This document shows positions 43,044 to 51,598 of a stretch of 64,000 bases of DNA, piece by piece. Origin of the DNA: Alphaproteobacteria bacterium (lineage in GTDB: Bacteria; Pseudomonadota; Alphaproteobacteria; GCA-016699305); NCBI GenBank assembly GCA_016699305.1, contig CP064970.1, forward strand, positions 1,178,001-1,242,000, given 5' to 3'. A program made the position numbers and the translations under genes. Under the pieces are notes generated by a model. That model saw only the letters and a list, made by a program, of their open reading frames with translations, made no database searches and had not been told where the DNA came from. The first letter of the stretch is position 1, and each line of letters opens with the position of its first letter.

Positions 43044-46000
43044 ATGAAGCTCAAATTTAAAGTCCAGCCCTATCAGACCAATGCCGTGGAATCCGTGGTG
43101 GATTGCTTTGCGGGGCAGCCCCTTGTGACAGTCGCGTCCTATCGCATTGACCCAGGCATCATAAAGAAAGGCGAGCATTACCGGCCAGAGTCCGAATATG
43201 AAGGCTTTCGCAACGCCGATCTGCGTTTGACCGATACGCAACTGATCCAGAACATCCATGCCGTGCAGAAACGCCAGAATCTGCCTCTGTCCGACCAGCT
43301 TGCGGTCAGTGCCGGATGCAAGATCAATCTGGACGTCGAAATGGAGACAGGCACAGGCAAAACTTACTGCTACATCAAATCCATCTTTGAGATGAACAAG
43401 CGGTATGGCTGGAACAAATTCATTATCATGGTTCCCAGCATCGCTATCCGCGAAGGGGTTTATAAATCATTCGAGATTACCGCCGATCACTTCACGGAAA
43501 GCTACGGCAAGAAGGCGCGGTTCTTTATCTATAATTCCAAGCAGCTGCACCATCTGGAGAGTTTCTCTTCCGATGCGGGCATCAATGTCATGATCATCAA
43601 TATTCAGGCTTTTGCCGCGCGCGGGGCAGATAACCGCCGTATTTATGAGGAATTGGACGACTTCCAATCCCGCAAGCCGATTGACGTTATTTCCAGCAAC
43701 CGCCCGATCCTGATCCTTGACGAACCGCAGAAGATGGGCGGTGCGGCAACCATGGAGGCTCTGCCGAAATTCAAACCGCTCATGATCCTGCGCTATTCCG
43801 CTACGCATAAGGTTGCCCACAACAAGGTGCATCGCCTGGACGCGCTCGATGCCTATAACCAGAAGCTGGTCAAGAAAATCGCGGTGCGGGGTATTACCGT
43901 GAAGGGGTTGGCAGGGACGAAAGCGTTCCTTTATCTGGAATCCATCCAAATCTCTAAAAACGCGCCGCCTGTCGCCAAGGTGGAAATGGAAATTAAGCAG
44001 GCAAGCGGTATCAAGCGGGTCGTCAAACGCCTGAACAAGGGCGACAACCTTTACGACCTCTCAGGCGGCCTTGACCAATATAGAGGCTTTGTCATCTCGC
44101 AAATCGACTACACGCAAGACACTGTTGAATTTACAAACGGCGAAGTCCTGACGGTTGGCGATGCTACGGGCGACGTAACCGAAGCTGCCATCCGCCGCAT
44201 TCAAATCCGCGAAACGATTAAAGCGCACCTTGAGAAAGAAGCCGCGCTGTTCGCGCAGGGGATCAAGGTTTTGTCGCTGTTTTTCATCGACGAAGTTGTG
44301 AAATACCGCGACTACAGCCGCGAGGATGAAAAAGGCGAATACGCCCGCATTTTCGAGGAAGAATACGAAAACGCAAAACAGGAATATCTGGGTACGCTGG
44401 CGCTGGATCATCACGATTGGCGCAAGCATCTTGAGGGTATCGACCCAGCATCAACGCATGCGGGATATTTTTCTATCGATAAGAAAACCAAGCGCGATGT
44501 TGATCCTGATGTTGAAACCCGTGGCGAAAACGCAGGCTTGTCCAGCGATGTGGATGCCTATGACCTTATCTTGAAGAAAAAAGAGCAGCTCTTATCGTTT
44601 GAAGAGCCTGTGCGCTTTATCTTCTCTCACTCCGCCCTGCGGGAGGGCTGGGATAACCCTAACGTTTTTGTCATGTGCATGCTTAAGCACAGCGACAACA
44701 CCATCTCCCGCCGTCAGGAAGTCGGGCGCGGGCTGCGCCTTTCCGTGAACCAGAACGGCGACCGCATGGATCATCCGGTCACCGTCCACGATATTAACAT
44801 TCTTACCGTTGTGGCCAGCGAGAGCTACAAGGACTTCGTGGGCAATCTTCAGAAGGAAATCAGCGACTCTCTCTCAGCTCGCCCGCACAAGGCCGACGAG
44901 GACTATTTCATTGGCAAGGTTATTCCGACCACCGACGGAGGCACGCTGGAAATCACGCCTGCGCTGGCGAAGCAGATTTATCGCTACCTTGTTAAAAACG
45001 ACTACACGGACGACAGCGACAAGATCAGCGATACCTACCACAAGGCCAAGGAAGAAGGCACGCTGGCTGCATTGCCGGAGGAGATAGCCCCCCATGCCGA
45101 TGGTATTTACCGCCTGATCGACAGCGTGTTCAGCGAATCCCAGTTGCCCCAGCCTGGCGATGACCGCAAACCGAAGCCCAACCCGCTCAACGACAATTTC
45201 AATAAGAAAGAATTTCAGGAGTTGTGGGCGCGGATCAACAAGCGCGCCGTCTACCGTGTTGATTTTGACTCCGCCGAGCTTATCGGGAAATGCATCTCCA
45301 CCCTGAACAGCGAGCTTAAGGTCTCGCCGCTTCAATACACCATCCATGCGGGTATTCAGGGCGACCAGATCACTGACACGCAGCTGGCCGATGGCGAGGG
45401 CTTTACGCTGAAAAATACAGAGACGGGCGTGTTAAACGCCTCTATCGCTTCATCGGTTAAATATGACCTACTGGGCAAAATCGCCGAGAATGTTCACCTG
45501 ACCAGAAAAACGCTGGCGGATATTCTGGGCGGCATAGAAAAGGTTGTTTTTGACCAGTTCAAACAGAACCCCGAACATTTTATCGCCGAAGCCTCGCGTC
45601 TGATCAACGAGCAAAAGGCGACGATCATCATCGAGAAGCTCGCCTATGACGAGGTGGCGGGAACCTATGACGCCAGCATCTTTACGGCAGGGCAAAGCCG
45701 TCAGGACTTCACCAAGGCCAGCGAAAAGCTCAAGAAGCACATCTACGACTACGTCATCACAGATTCCAAAAACGAACGCACCTTTGTGCGCGAATTGGAT
45801 ACCAGTGCCGAGGTCGTCGTCTATGCCAAACTCCCGCGCGGCTTCCTGATCCCCACGCCCGTGGGTGACTATAACCCCGACTGGGCCATTTCCTTTACTG
45901 AGGGCAAGGTCAAATACATCTACTTCGTCGCCGAGACGAAGGGCAGCATGTCGTCCATGGAGTTGCGTGAGATTGAAAAAAGAAAGATCGAATGCGCCCG

Positions 46001-46112
46001 CAAATTCTTCGACAAGATCAACGTGAAGATTGAGAAGGAAAAGGTTAAGTACGACGTGGTCGACAGCTTCAGCAAGCTGATGGACGTGGTTGGAATCAAG
46101 GTGAAGTCTTAA
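43044..46112 (+). CDS. Type III restriction endonuclease subunit (Res)
   Basis: A 1022-residue Res subunit: an SF2 translocase plus nuclease that cuts DNA at unmethylated sites. Walker A is METGTGKT (about 100-107), motif II LDEPQ (about 225), motif III RYSATHK, motif VI EVGRGLRLS (about 561). The C-terminal PD-(D/E)xK nuclease has GDYNPDW (about 940) and AETKG (about 963). The ATG at 43044 follows AAGGAAAG; an in-frame GTG at 43026 has no such support. It closes the operon. Confidence 0.95.
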   Translation: MKLKFKVQPYQTNAVESVVDCFAGQPLVTVASYRIDPGIIKKGEHYRPESEYEGFRNADLRLTDTQLIQNIHAVQKRQNLPLSDQLAVSAGCKINLDVEMETGTGKTYCYIKSIFEMNKRYGWNKFIIMVPSIAIREGVYKSFEITADHFTESYGKKARFFIYNSKQLHHLESFSSDAGINVMIINIQAFAARGADNRRIYEELDDFQSRKPIDVISSNRPILILDEPQKMGGAATMEALPKFKPLMILRYSATHKVAHNKVHRLDALDAYNQKLVKKIAVRGITVKGLAGTKAFLYLESIQISKNAPPVAKVEMEIKQASGIKRVVKRLNKGDNLYDLSGGLDQYRGFVISQIDYTQDTVEFTNGEVLTVGDATGDVTEAAIRRIQIRETIKAHLEKEAALFAQGIKVLSLFFIDEVVKYRDYSREDEKGEYARIFEEEYENAKQEYLGTLALDHHDWRKHLEGIDPASTHAGYFSIDKKTKRDVDPDVETRGENAGLSSDVDAYDLILKKKEQLLSFEEPVRFIFSHSALREGWDNPNVFVMCMLKHSDNTISRRQEVGRGLRLSVNQNGDRMDHPVTVHDINILTVVASESYKDFVGNLQKEISDSLSARPHKADEDYFIGKVIPTTDGGTLEITPALAKQIYRYLVKNDYTDDSDKISDTYHKAKEEGTLAALPEEIAPHADGIYRLIDSVFSESQLPQPGDDRKPKPNPLNDNFNKKEFQELWARINKRAVYRVDFDSAELIGKCISTLNSELKVSPLQYTIHAGIQGDQITDTQLADGEGFTLKNTETGVLNASIASSVKYDLLGKIAENVHLTRKTLADILGGIEKVVFDQFKQNPEHFIAEASRLINEQKATIIIEKLAYDEVAGTYDASIFTAGQSRQDFTKASEKLKKHIYDYVITDSKNERTFVRELDTSAEVVVYAKLPRGFLIPTPVGDYNPDWAISFTEGKVKYIYFVAETKGSMSSMELREIEKRKIECARKFFDKINVKIEKEKVKYDVVDSFSKLMDVVGIKVKS

Positions 46113-46372
46113 CCTTTCTAGAAAAATAAGGAGGGAAGTTCTTCAACGGCCATCCTGCCTATGCGACCTGTAACTCAGAATCCGGTGCGCGTCTGGGCGT
46201 GCAGGATCGGTTGGTTCGCAGCAAATACTGCCGCATGGGTGTATGGTGCTGCCAATGCCCGACAATATCAAAGCCGATGCGGGCCGCGCGCAATGCGAAC
46301 ACTCCAAGTTGACAGCTTCTCTTCAGGCCCTACACTGCACGAGTGGATCTCACCTCCGCTCTGGATTCTGCC
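46113..46372. other. Intergenic region after res
   Basis: About 260 bases of higher GC content, marking a return to host-like composition. I see no gene and no clear terminator. Confidence 0.5.
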
Positions 46373-46840
46373 ATGCACACATCCGATCCCATCGATGATC
46401 TTGCTCTGCATTTGGGAGCGGCGGTCGATCTGCCGGGCATTCCACGCTCGACGGTGGTGGGGGTAGACAGTTACCGTCTGCAGAACTTCGCTGACCAGAT
46501 ATTGGAGTGGAAGAGCTTCACATTGACGTCCGACGCGAACGGAGATTTCGCCCGTTGGTGGATAACCGATCTCGCCCCCGATGGCCTGCGGGCATGGATT
46601 GACCTGGGGGCAAGGCCGATACCGCCAGATACATCCTTGGTGGAGGAGCGCAGCGGCATCGCCACCATCGCCTTCGAAGGCAATTCCGGTCCCTCCACTC
46701 CAAGCGCGGCGTTGGTGGTGTTGCAAGGGAAGGATGGGCAGTTCTATGGGCTGGAAAAATTCAGCGACGGCGTCACGATGCGCTTCTGGTCATGCGCACT
46801 CGGGCTATTGCCGACATGCGCCGGTTCTCAAAAGCCCTGA
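46373..46840 (+). CDS. Hypothetical protein, 155 residues
   Basis: Starts at the ATG 46373 (a GTG at 46343 is possible). Segments DFARWWITDLAPDGLRAWID and STPSAALVVLQGKDGQFYGL suggest a compact mixed alpha/beta protein without signal peptide or membrane helix. It ends in a Cys-containing, Pro-rich tail. It converges on the XRE gene, ending 11 bases before it. I do not recognise a family. Confidence 0.5.
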   Translation: MHTSDPIDDLALHLGAAVDLPGIPRSTVVGVDSYRLQNFADQILEWKSFTLTSDANGDFARWWITDLAPDGLRAWIDLGARPIPPDTSLVEERSGIATIAFEGNSGPSTPSAALVVLQGKDGQFYGLEKFSDGVTMRFWSCALGLLPTCAGSQKP

Positions 46841-46850
46841 ACCGAACAAA

Positions 46851-47537
46851 TCAGCCCTCTGTCCCGCTGCGGCTTTCTTCGCTGATTCTCATGGTGTCTG
46901 TCGGCTCTGGTGGCACGGTCGCGCGATCCCAAACAAAATTAAACAGACGCCTGTAGCTTTCGGCGTAATGAGGATTGTCGATGACGATGATCTTGTCGGC
47001 TGGCTTGCGGGTAACCATCGCCAGCTTGGAACCGTAGAGCTTGATCGGGAAAGGATTAAAGTATTTGGGCTTGATCCAGCGGTGCCAAAACCAGGGGGCT
47101 ATGAAATGGTCGTCGCCTTCTTTGAGGAGCACCCGCTCACGAATTCCCGCCTTGATGAGACGGCGAATATGCGTTCGAACGACATCAATCTCGGCCAGAC
47201 TGAGTTGAGCGCCGTCCTCGACTCCAGCAATCAGAACCTCGCCTCCCTGATCACGCAAGGTCCGGTAGATATCCTCGGCCAGCTGCGCTTGCGCATCAGG
47301 TCCTTGCCAAACATGCAAGGTCGCGTCCCGTATCCGAACACCGTTGCCGGAAGTGAACTCAATCCCGGCCTTTTCCAGCGCAGCCTGAAGATCGGTGATT
47401 GTTTTTAGGCGCGGCGATGTGAGGCTGGTTTCAATATTTTTGATTGCAGCTTTGGAGACACTGGCGACCTTGGAGAGATCGTCCTGACTCCACTCCAGCA
47501 AGGCGCGTGCGGCGCGGATCTGCTTTGCTGTGATCAT
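46851..47537 (-). CDS. XRE-family regulator with C-terminal sensor-like domain
   Basis: A 228-residue protein. Residues 1-62 are an XRE helix-turn-helix (QIRAARALLEWSQDDLSKVA, then SKAAIKNIE). A linker (GVRIRDATLHVW) leads to a domain of about 150 residues with DIYRTLRDQGGEVLIAGVED and a C-terminal YAESYRRLFNFVWD, reminiscent of the TrmB effector domain. A TTG at 47582 overlapping the upstream stop (TTGA) could add 15 residues; the ATG at 47537 matches the paralogue's start. Third gene of the operon. Confidence 0.8.
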   Translation of the reverse strand: MITAKQIRAARALLEWSQDDLSKVASVSKAAIKNIETSLTSPRLKTITDLQAALEKAGIEFTSGNGVRIRDATLHVWQGPDAQAQLAEDIYRTLRDQGGEVLIAGVEDGAQLSLAEIDVVRTHIRRLIKAGIRERVLLKEGDDHFIAPWFWHRWIKPKYFNPFPIKLYGSKLAMVTRKPADKIIVIDNPHYAESYRRLFNFVWDRATVPPEPTDTMRISEESRSGTEG

Positions 47538-47578
47538 CGTCGTTTTATGCCGTTCCAGCTGCTTGATTGCAAAAACAT

Positions 47579-48694
47579 TCAATTGCCTCGCCGAGAGCGG
47601 AGCAAAGGACGACCGCCATCCGCATCACGAACCGTGGCGGGCAGGTTTATGTGAGACAGCGGATGATACCGGATGTCGATGGAGCACAAAGGATAACTAT
47701 GGGCGGGCTTAAATTTACGTTTGAACCAATCCAACCCGGAGGTTTCCGAGCCTCCGAGATTAAGCAATCCCACGCCTTGTCGGGCAAGAGTCGCGCACAT
47801 TTTGTTGTATTGATAATCAGATAACCCAGATATCGCTGGATTATGAAGTGTTGCCAGGCCCGTTGCCATGCCCCGGCTGTTTTTCGGAGGGTCCCAAACA
47901 CAGAAAGCTTCGACCTTGCCGTCAATAAGAACGGCCTGTCCTTGCAGACCCAAGCTTTGGTCAAAGACCATAGTCGCCAATTTTTGATATGGATCGATCA
48001 ACTCTTCGATCCTGTGCGGATCGCGCATATACGCCCAGCGCCTGGCCAGATGTATCAGCATGTCGGGATGGCCGATATTCTGCAAACCAACCACTTCAGG
48101 CTTGAGTGAGGCCAATCGATTGACGTTATTGCGCACCCCTTTAAGGCAACTTCGCTTTGCTTCAGCCACAAGGCGCGTGTCAATGACATGGGCCGGATAA
48201 AGCCAATCCAGAATATCTTCGGGCTGTAGACTGGCTTTGCCTTTCCACACTGGGAGCGCATCGCTGAGAAAGCGTATAGCGTCGGGCGCGTTCTGAGGCT
48301 TGATCCGCGCGAGCTGCGCTCCCGCTGGAGGAGGAGGCATCTCTTGCACCAAAGACTCAATCAGATTGGGTTGCTGATTCCCCAGTTGCGGGAAGATAAG
48401 AATCCGCCCGCGCAAGTTAGGATGCCAGCTTACCAAAACCAACGATTCCACTCCTCCATATCCCCATAATCCATCTCTCCCGGTAAAAAGGTAATAAGCA
48501 AGCGATGTAAGATAACTGTCTTCTTCATCCTTGGCAGACTCCAGAATCTCCTTTACGTACCGGATATCTGGTGAAAAGCGATTAACACGAAAGACATTGG
48601 GGAGATTCTCGAATTCCTCCTCCCATGACAAAAGCGATGCGTCATGAGTTTTATTTTTCTTAGAACGACTGATCATGGGGATAGTGTTGTTCAT
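47579..48694 (-). CDS. DUF2156/GNAT-like acyltransferase-fold protein
   Basis: A 371-residue protein with two GNAT-like halves. The second half (LIDGKVEAFCVWDPP, TLHNPAISGLSDYQYNKM, GVGLLNLGGSETSGLDWFKR) resembles the DUF2156/aminoacyl-transferase domain of lysylphosphatidylglycerol synthases and FemAB-type enzymes. No membrane helices are present, so it is soluble. A conserved GLLNLGGSE precedes a K-x-K-F segment. It lies between two paralogous XRE regulators; the ATG at 48694 has GAGG 10 bases upstream, although a TTG at 48703 overlaps the preceding stop. Confidence 0.7.
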   Translation of the reverse strand: MNNTIPMISRSKKNKTHDASLLSWEEEFENLPNVFRVNRFSPDIRYVKEILESAKDEEDSYLTSLAYYLFTGRDGLWGYGGVESLVLVSWHPNLRGRILIFPQLGNQQPNLIESLVQEMPPPPAGAQLARIKPQNAPDAIRFLSDALPVWKGKASLQPEDILDWLYPAHVIDTRLVAEAKRSCLKGVRNNVNRLASLKPEVVGLQNIGHPDMLIHLARRWAYMRDPHRIEELIDPYQKLATMVFDQSLGLQGQAVLIDGKVEAFCVWDPPKNSRGMATGLATLHNPAISGLSDYQYNKMCATLARQGVGLLNLGGSETSGLDWFKRKFKPAHSYPLCSIDIRYHPLSHINLPATVRDADGGRPLLRSRRGN

Positions 48695-48699
48695 CGGAT

Positions 48700-49359
48700 T
48701 CAAACCTCGGATGGAGGTCTTGGAGTTTCAGCGTGATCCCACACAAAATTAAATAAGCAGCGATAGCTTTCTGCTAATGCCTCATTTTGAATAATGATGG
48801 CTTTATCAGGCGTCTCCCAGCCAATCATCGCAACCTTATCGGCATAGATCAGAAAGCCAAAAGGATTGAAATATTGATCCGATATATGTCGGTATTTTGT
48901 GATTGGAGAGTCAAGTTGACTTGCCCCTTCGCAGATCAAAATGCGCTCACTGATATTTGCCTGCGCAAGACGCTCTAAATGGTCTTTGACAAATGATTCG
49001 TCAATTTCAGCGCCAGCCTTATCTTCATCAACACCTGTGATAAGAACATCGCCCCCTTGATCGCGCATTGTCTGATATACGTCATCCAACAATTTTTGAC
49101 CGGCATCTTTCCCTTCAATTATCATTAGGTTTTCATCACGCAGACGAACGCCTGGGCCCGCCAAGAATTCAATTCCCGCGCGACAGAAAGTATCTTCAAG
49201 AGCGGCCAGTATGTCGGAGCGCGGCGTTGCCTTGCCGCCCTCAATGTTTTTGAGAGAATGGCGGCTGACGCCTGATAAGCCGCTAAGCACGGCGACATCC
49301 CAGCCGAGCAGCCCCCGAGCAGCGCGAATCTGACGAGCTTCGATCATGGTTAAATTCAT
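48700..49359 (-). CDS. XRE-family regulator, paralogue
   Basis: A 219-residue paralogue of the regulator at 46851-47537: XRE domain QIRAARGLLGWDVAVLSGLS and RHSLKNIEGGK, linker GVRLRDENLMII, and the same sensor-like domain with LLDDVYQTMRDQGGDVLITG and LAESYRCLFNFVWDHA. It is the first gene of the minus-strand operon. The upstream 200 bases (49360-49561) are AT-rich and contain the presumed divergent promoter. Two non-identical copies suggest heterodimer formation or regulation at different effector levels. Confidence 0.82.
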   Translation of the reverse strand: MNLTMIEARQIRAARGLLGWDVAVLSGLSGVSRHSLKNIEGGKATPRSDILAALEDTFCRAGIEFLAGPGVRLRDENLMIIEGKDAGQKLLDDVYQTMRDQGGDVLITGVDEDKAGAEIDESFVKDHLERLAQANISERILICEGASQLDSPITKYRHISDQYFNPFGFLIYADKVAMIGWETPDKAIIIQNEALAESYRCLFNFVWDHAETPRPPSEV

Positions 49360-49561
49360 AATGAAGATAAACTAAAACATCAATATATGATTTGCATCAC
49401 CATAAAGAATACTAACAAGCCCATAGGGCTTCTTTATGCATTTTTTTAACGGTTTATTAACTTCCATCTGCCATTCTGCATACACGCCAAAGCATCCGGA
49501 TTGCGCTTACAGGCACAGCGGAAACGCCTTTGGACACGAAAAACAGGAAGAGGGTCATCCG

Positions 49562-50056
49562 ATGCGCACAGCTCAAACGATTAGAAATTCCCTGCAAGCG
49601 TGGTCTTTTGAGGACTACGGCAACGGATTTCACCGACCGAAAGTTGACTGCAATAAGCGGTCTTCTTTTGTTTCGGACAGCGGTGACGCATTGCTCCGTT
49701 TCTACCCGATTCTGGCCGAAGGGCTGGGCAGCGCGATGGCTGCGCGGTTGCATGTGACCATAGGCGAGCACGATGCCAAACCGGCATCGATCACTGGCTT
49801 GCTCACCTTCCTGGAATCTCTGGCAGAGAGGGCGCGGCGCGAATGGTGGCTGCGGATCGACAACAGCTATGTCAACCGCGAGATGGGGCCGGCGCGCGAG
49901 GATTACATCCAAATTCTGAAGCGGCGTTTCGACGATGCCGACGCGCTGTTCCAATCCGTTCTGTCCTTGGCCGAAGAGCTGGAACATGGCCGGGCGAAGG
50001 ACACCACGAGCATGCAAATCCCCCCCTTAAAAACAGCCGCCAGCGCGGCACGCTGA
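49562..50056 (+). CDS. Hypothetical protein, 164 residues
   Basis: The ATG at 49562 follows GGAAGAGGGTC. The protein is mostly helical and soluble, with SGDALLRFYPILAEGLGSAM and a repeated Arg/Glu-rich pattern (SLAERARREWWLRIDNSYVN). No known motif is visible. GC content is host-like. It is followed 40 bases later by the next unknown gene on the same strand, so the three genes up to 51403 form a likely transcript. Confidence 0.65.
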   Translation: MRTAQTIRNSLQAWSFEDYGNGFHRPKVDCNKRSSFVSDSGDALLRFYPILAEGLGSAMAARLHVTIGEHDAKPASITGLLTFLESLAERARREWWLRIDNSYVNREMGPAREDYIQILKRRFDDADALFQSVLSLAEELEHGRAKDTTSMQIPPLKTAASAAR

Positions 50057-50096
50057 TTCCGCATCACGACCCCTTGCACAAGAAAGGTTTCGAGAT

Positions 50097-50777
50097 ATGA
50101 AGATGGAAACGCTGCAAACCCAATACGGCCCTTCCCTTGCCAGCTTGCTGGCGCGGCATTTGACGCCAAGCGAACAGGCGGCGCTGGGTCCCAAGACCTT
50201 GCTGCCTTATCTGCAAGCGCGAACCAAGATCGCGCAGAATCGTTGGCAAATGGCGGTGCAAGACGCCTGTTATGCGTGCGAGACTGTGGGTAAGACTCCC
50301 GCGCGCTTGCCCGATGCGCCGTGCCCGAGCGCGACGGAGTCTCGCGTTGAAACCGGCCTTGCCATAGCCACACAGGCCATCGGCGAGATTCTAACCTCGC
50401 TTCAAGAATCCAGCGATCCCGTCCATGCCGATATCGCCTGGTTGCGCGCGGCGTATCTGGAATGCGAATTGCTGTATGTGCTGGTGCGGCATATGACCCC
50501 CGCCGCCGATGTGATGGACATCTTCCCCCAAGATCGAGCGGCGACATCGGATCAGCCCAACGCACAGGGTCACCGTCACCTCAATGAGCTGTTGGACTGG
50601 GCCGGCGGCGCGCAGAATCTGATGCAGGCCAGCGATGAAAGCCTGGCCGATATGTGTCTGCATATGCGCGCCGAAATGGCGCGACTGGCAGGTGAAGGGG
50701 ACTCAAAGCGCGACGCCCTCGAATCCCTGGCCGCACCCAGCCTGGAATGGCCCGTCATGCGCCGGTTTCAATCTTAG
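50097..50777 (+). CDS. Hypothetical protein, 226 residues
   Basis: Helical soluble protein with ASLLARHLTPSEQAALGPKT at the start and a central ADIAWLRAAYLECELLYVLV helix. Six cysteines occur, two as CYAC. There is an AAAGG site before the ATG. I do not recognise the family. It lies between two other unknown genes on the same strand. Confidence 0.65.
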   Translation: MKMETLQTQYGPSLASLLARHLTPSEQAALGPKTLLPYLQARTKIAQNRWQMAVQDACYACETVGKTPARLPDAPCPSATESRVETGLAIATQAIGEILTSLQESSDPVHADIAWLRAAYLECELLYVLVRHMTPAADVMDIFPQDRAATSDQPNAQGHRHLNELLDWAGGAQNLMQASDESLADMCLHMRAEMARLAGEGDSKRDALESLAAPSLEWPVMRRFQS

Positions 50778-50812
50778 AAAGACCGCAGAAGATCATTTTA
50801 AGGGGAAACATC

Positions 50813-51403
50813 ATGAACGCTATTCCATTCATGCCCAGGACCGTTTTTGAAGATGGTGACGATGAAGAGATGCAGGAGGTTCTGGAATCCCGCCTATGCG
50901 CAGGTATCGCGGAATTGGCGGCTCATGGTCACGCCTGGCCGGAATTGCGCCGCGCATTGATGGCCGTGACGGCCAAAGCGGCCATCTTGGGCTTCCCAAG
51001 CCCATCGGACGAATCCCGCGCGCCCGATATCGCGTCACCTGATATCGCGCAGGGGTTCGGCGATCTGGTCCTCATCGGAGTCTTATGCGCCGTGGGCAGG
51101 AAAACCGGCACAGAAAGAGATATCGACGACGACCTTATCACAGACGCCGCAACCCTGATGCGCCACCGCCAAATCACCCAGATGGCCCAAGCCCTGATGG
51201 ACCGCATCCCCGAGATCGGCAACCTGACCGGCACCGACGCCGCGATCTGGTATGACGCCTTCGTCGATCGCTCTCTGGAAGCCCTGCTGGCCGAATACGG
51301 AATCGAATGGATGCACCGGCACCTTGACCTGCTGCGTGCGGAGATCAGCGAGAAAGTGAGGGAAAACGCCGTTAACCATAGATTGTGCTTGACTCGTCGA
51401 TAA
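50813..51403 (+). CDS. Hypothetical protein, 196 residues
   Basis: Begins at ATG 50813 with AAGGGGAAA upstream. It has an acidic N-terminus (FEDGDDEEMQEVLE), then alternating helices and a Leu/Arg-rich C-terminus. No motif is recognised. After it, 195 bases (51404-51598) without a gene lead to the operon starting at 51599; GC content drops across this gap, marking the island border. Confidence 0.62.
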   Translation: MNAIPFMPRTVFEDGDDEEMQEVLESRLCAGIAELAAHGHAWPELRRALMAVTAKAAILGFPSPSDESRAPDIASPDIAQGFGDLVLIGVLCAVGRKTGTERDIDDDLITDAATLMRHRQITQMAQALMDRIPEIGNLTGTDAAIWYDAFVDRSLEALLAEYGIEWMHRHLDLLRAEISEKVRENAVNHRLCLTRR

Positions 51404-51598
51404 CCCAGATTTATATCGATGCCAGAAAAACATCGGGGGCAGACTGTAGTGAAGAGGCAAGAACTCTCAACTTGTGCGACCTGTATACATGTTTGCCTCG
51501 GGTGCCCTTAAGCAACAAGACCGGGTACAAGCCACAGTATCCGAGCAAATGGCTCGGCTTTATGAGAAATTCACGTCATAGAAGGAGGAGAAGCAAGA

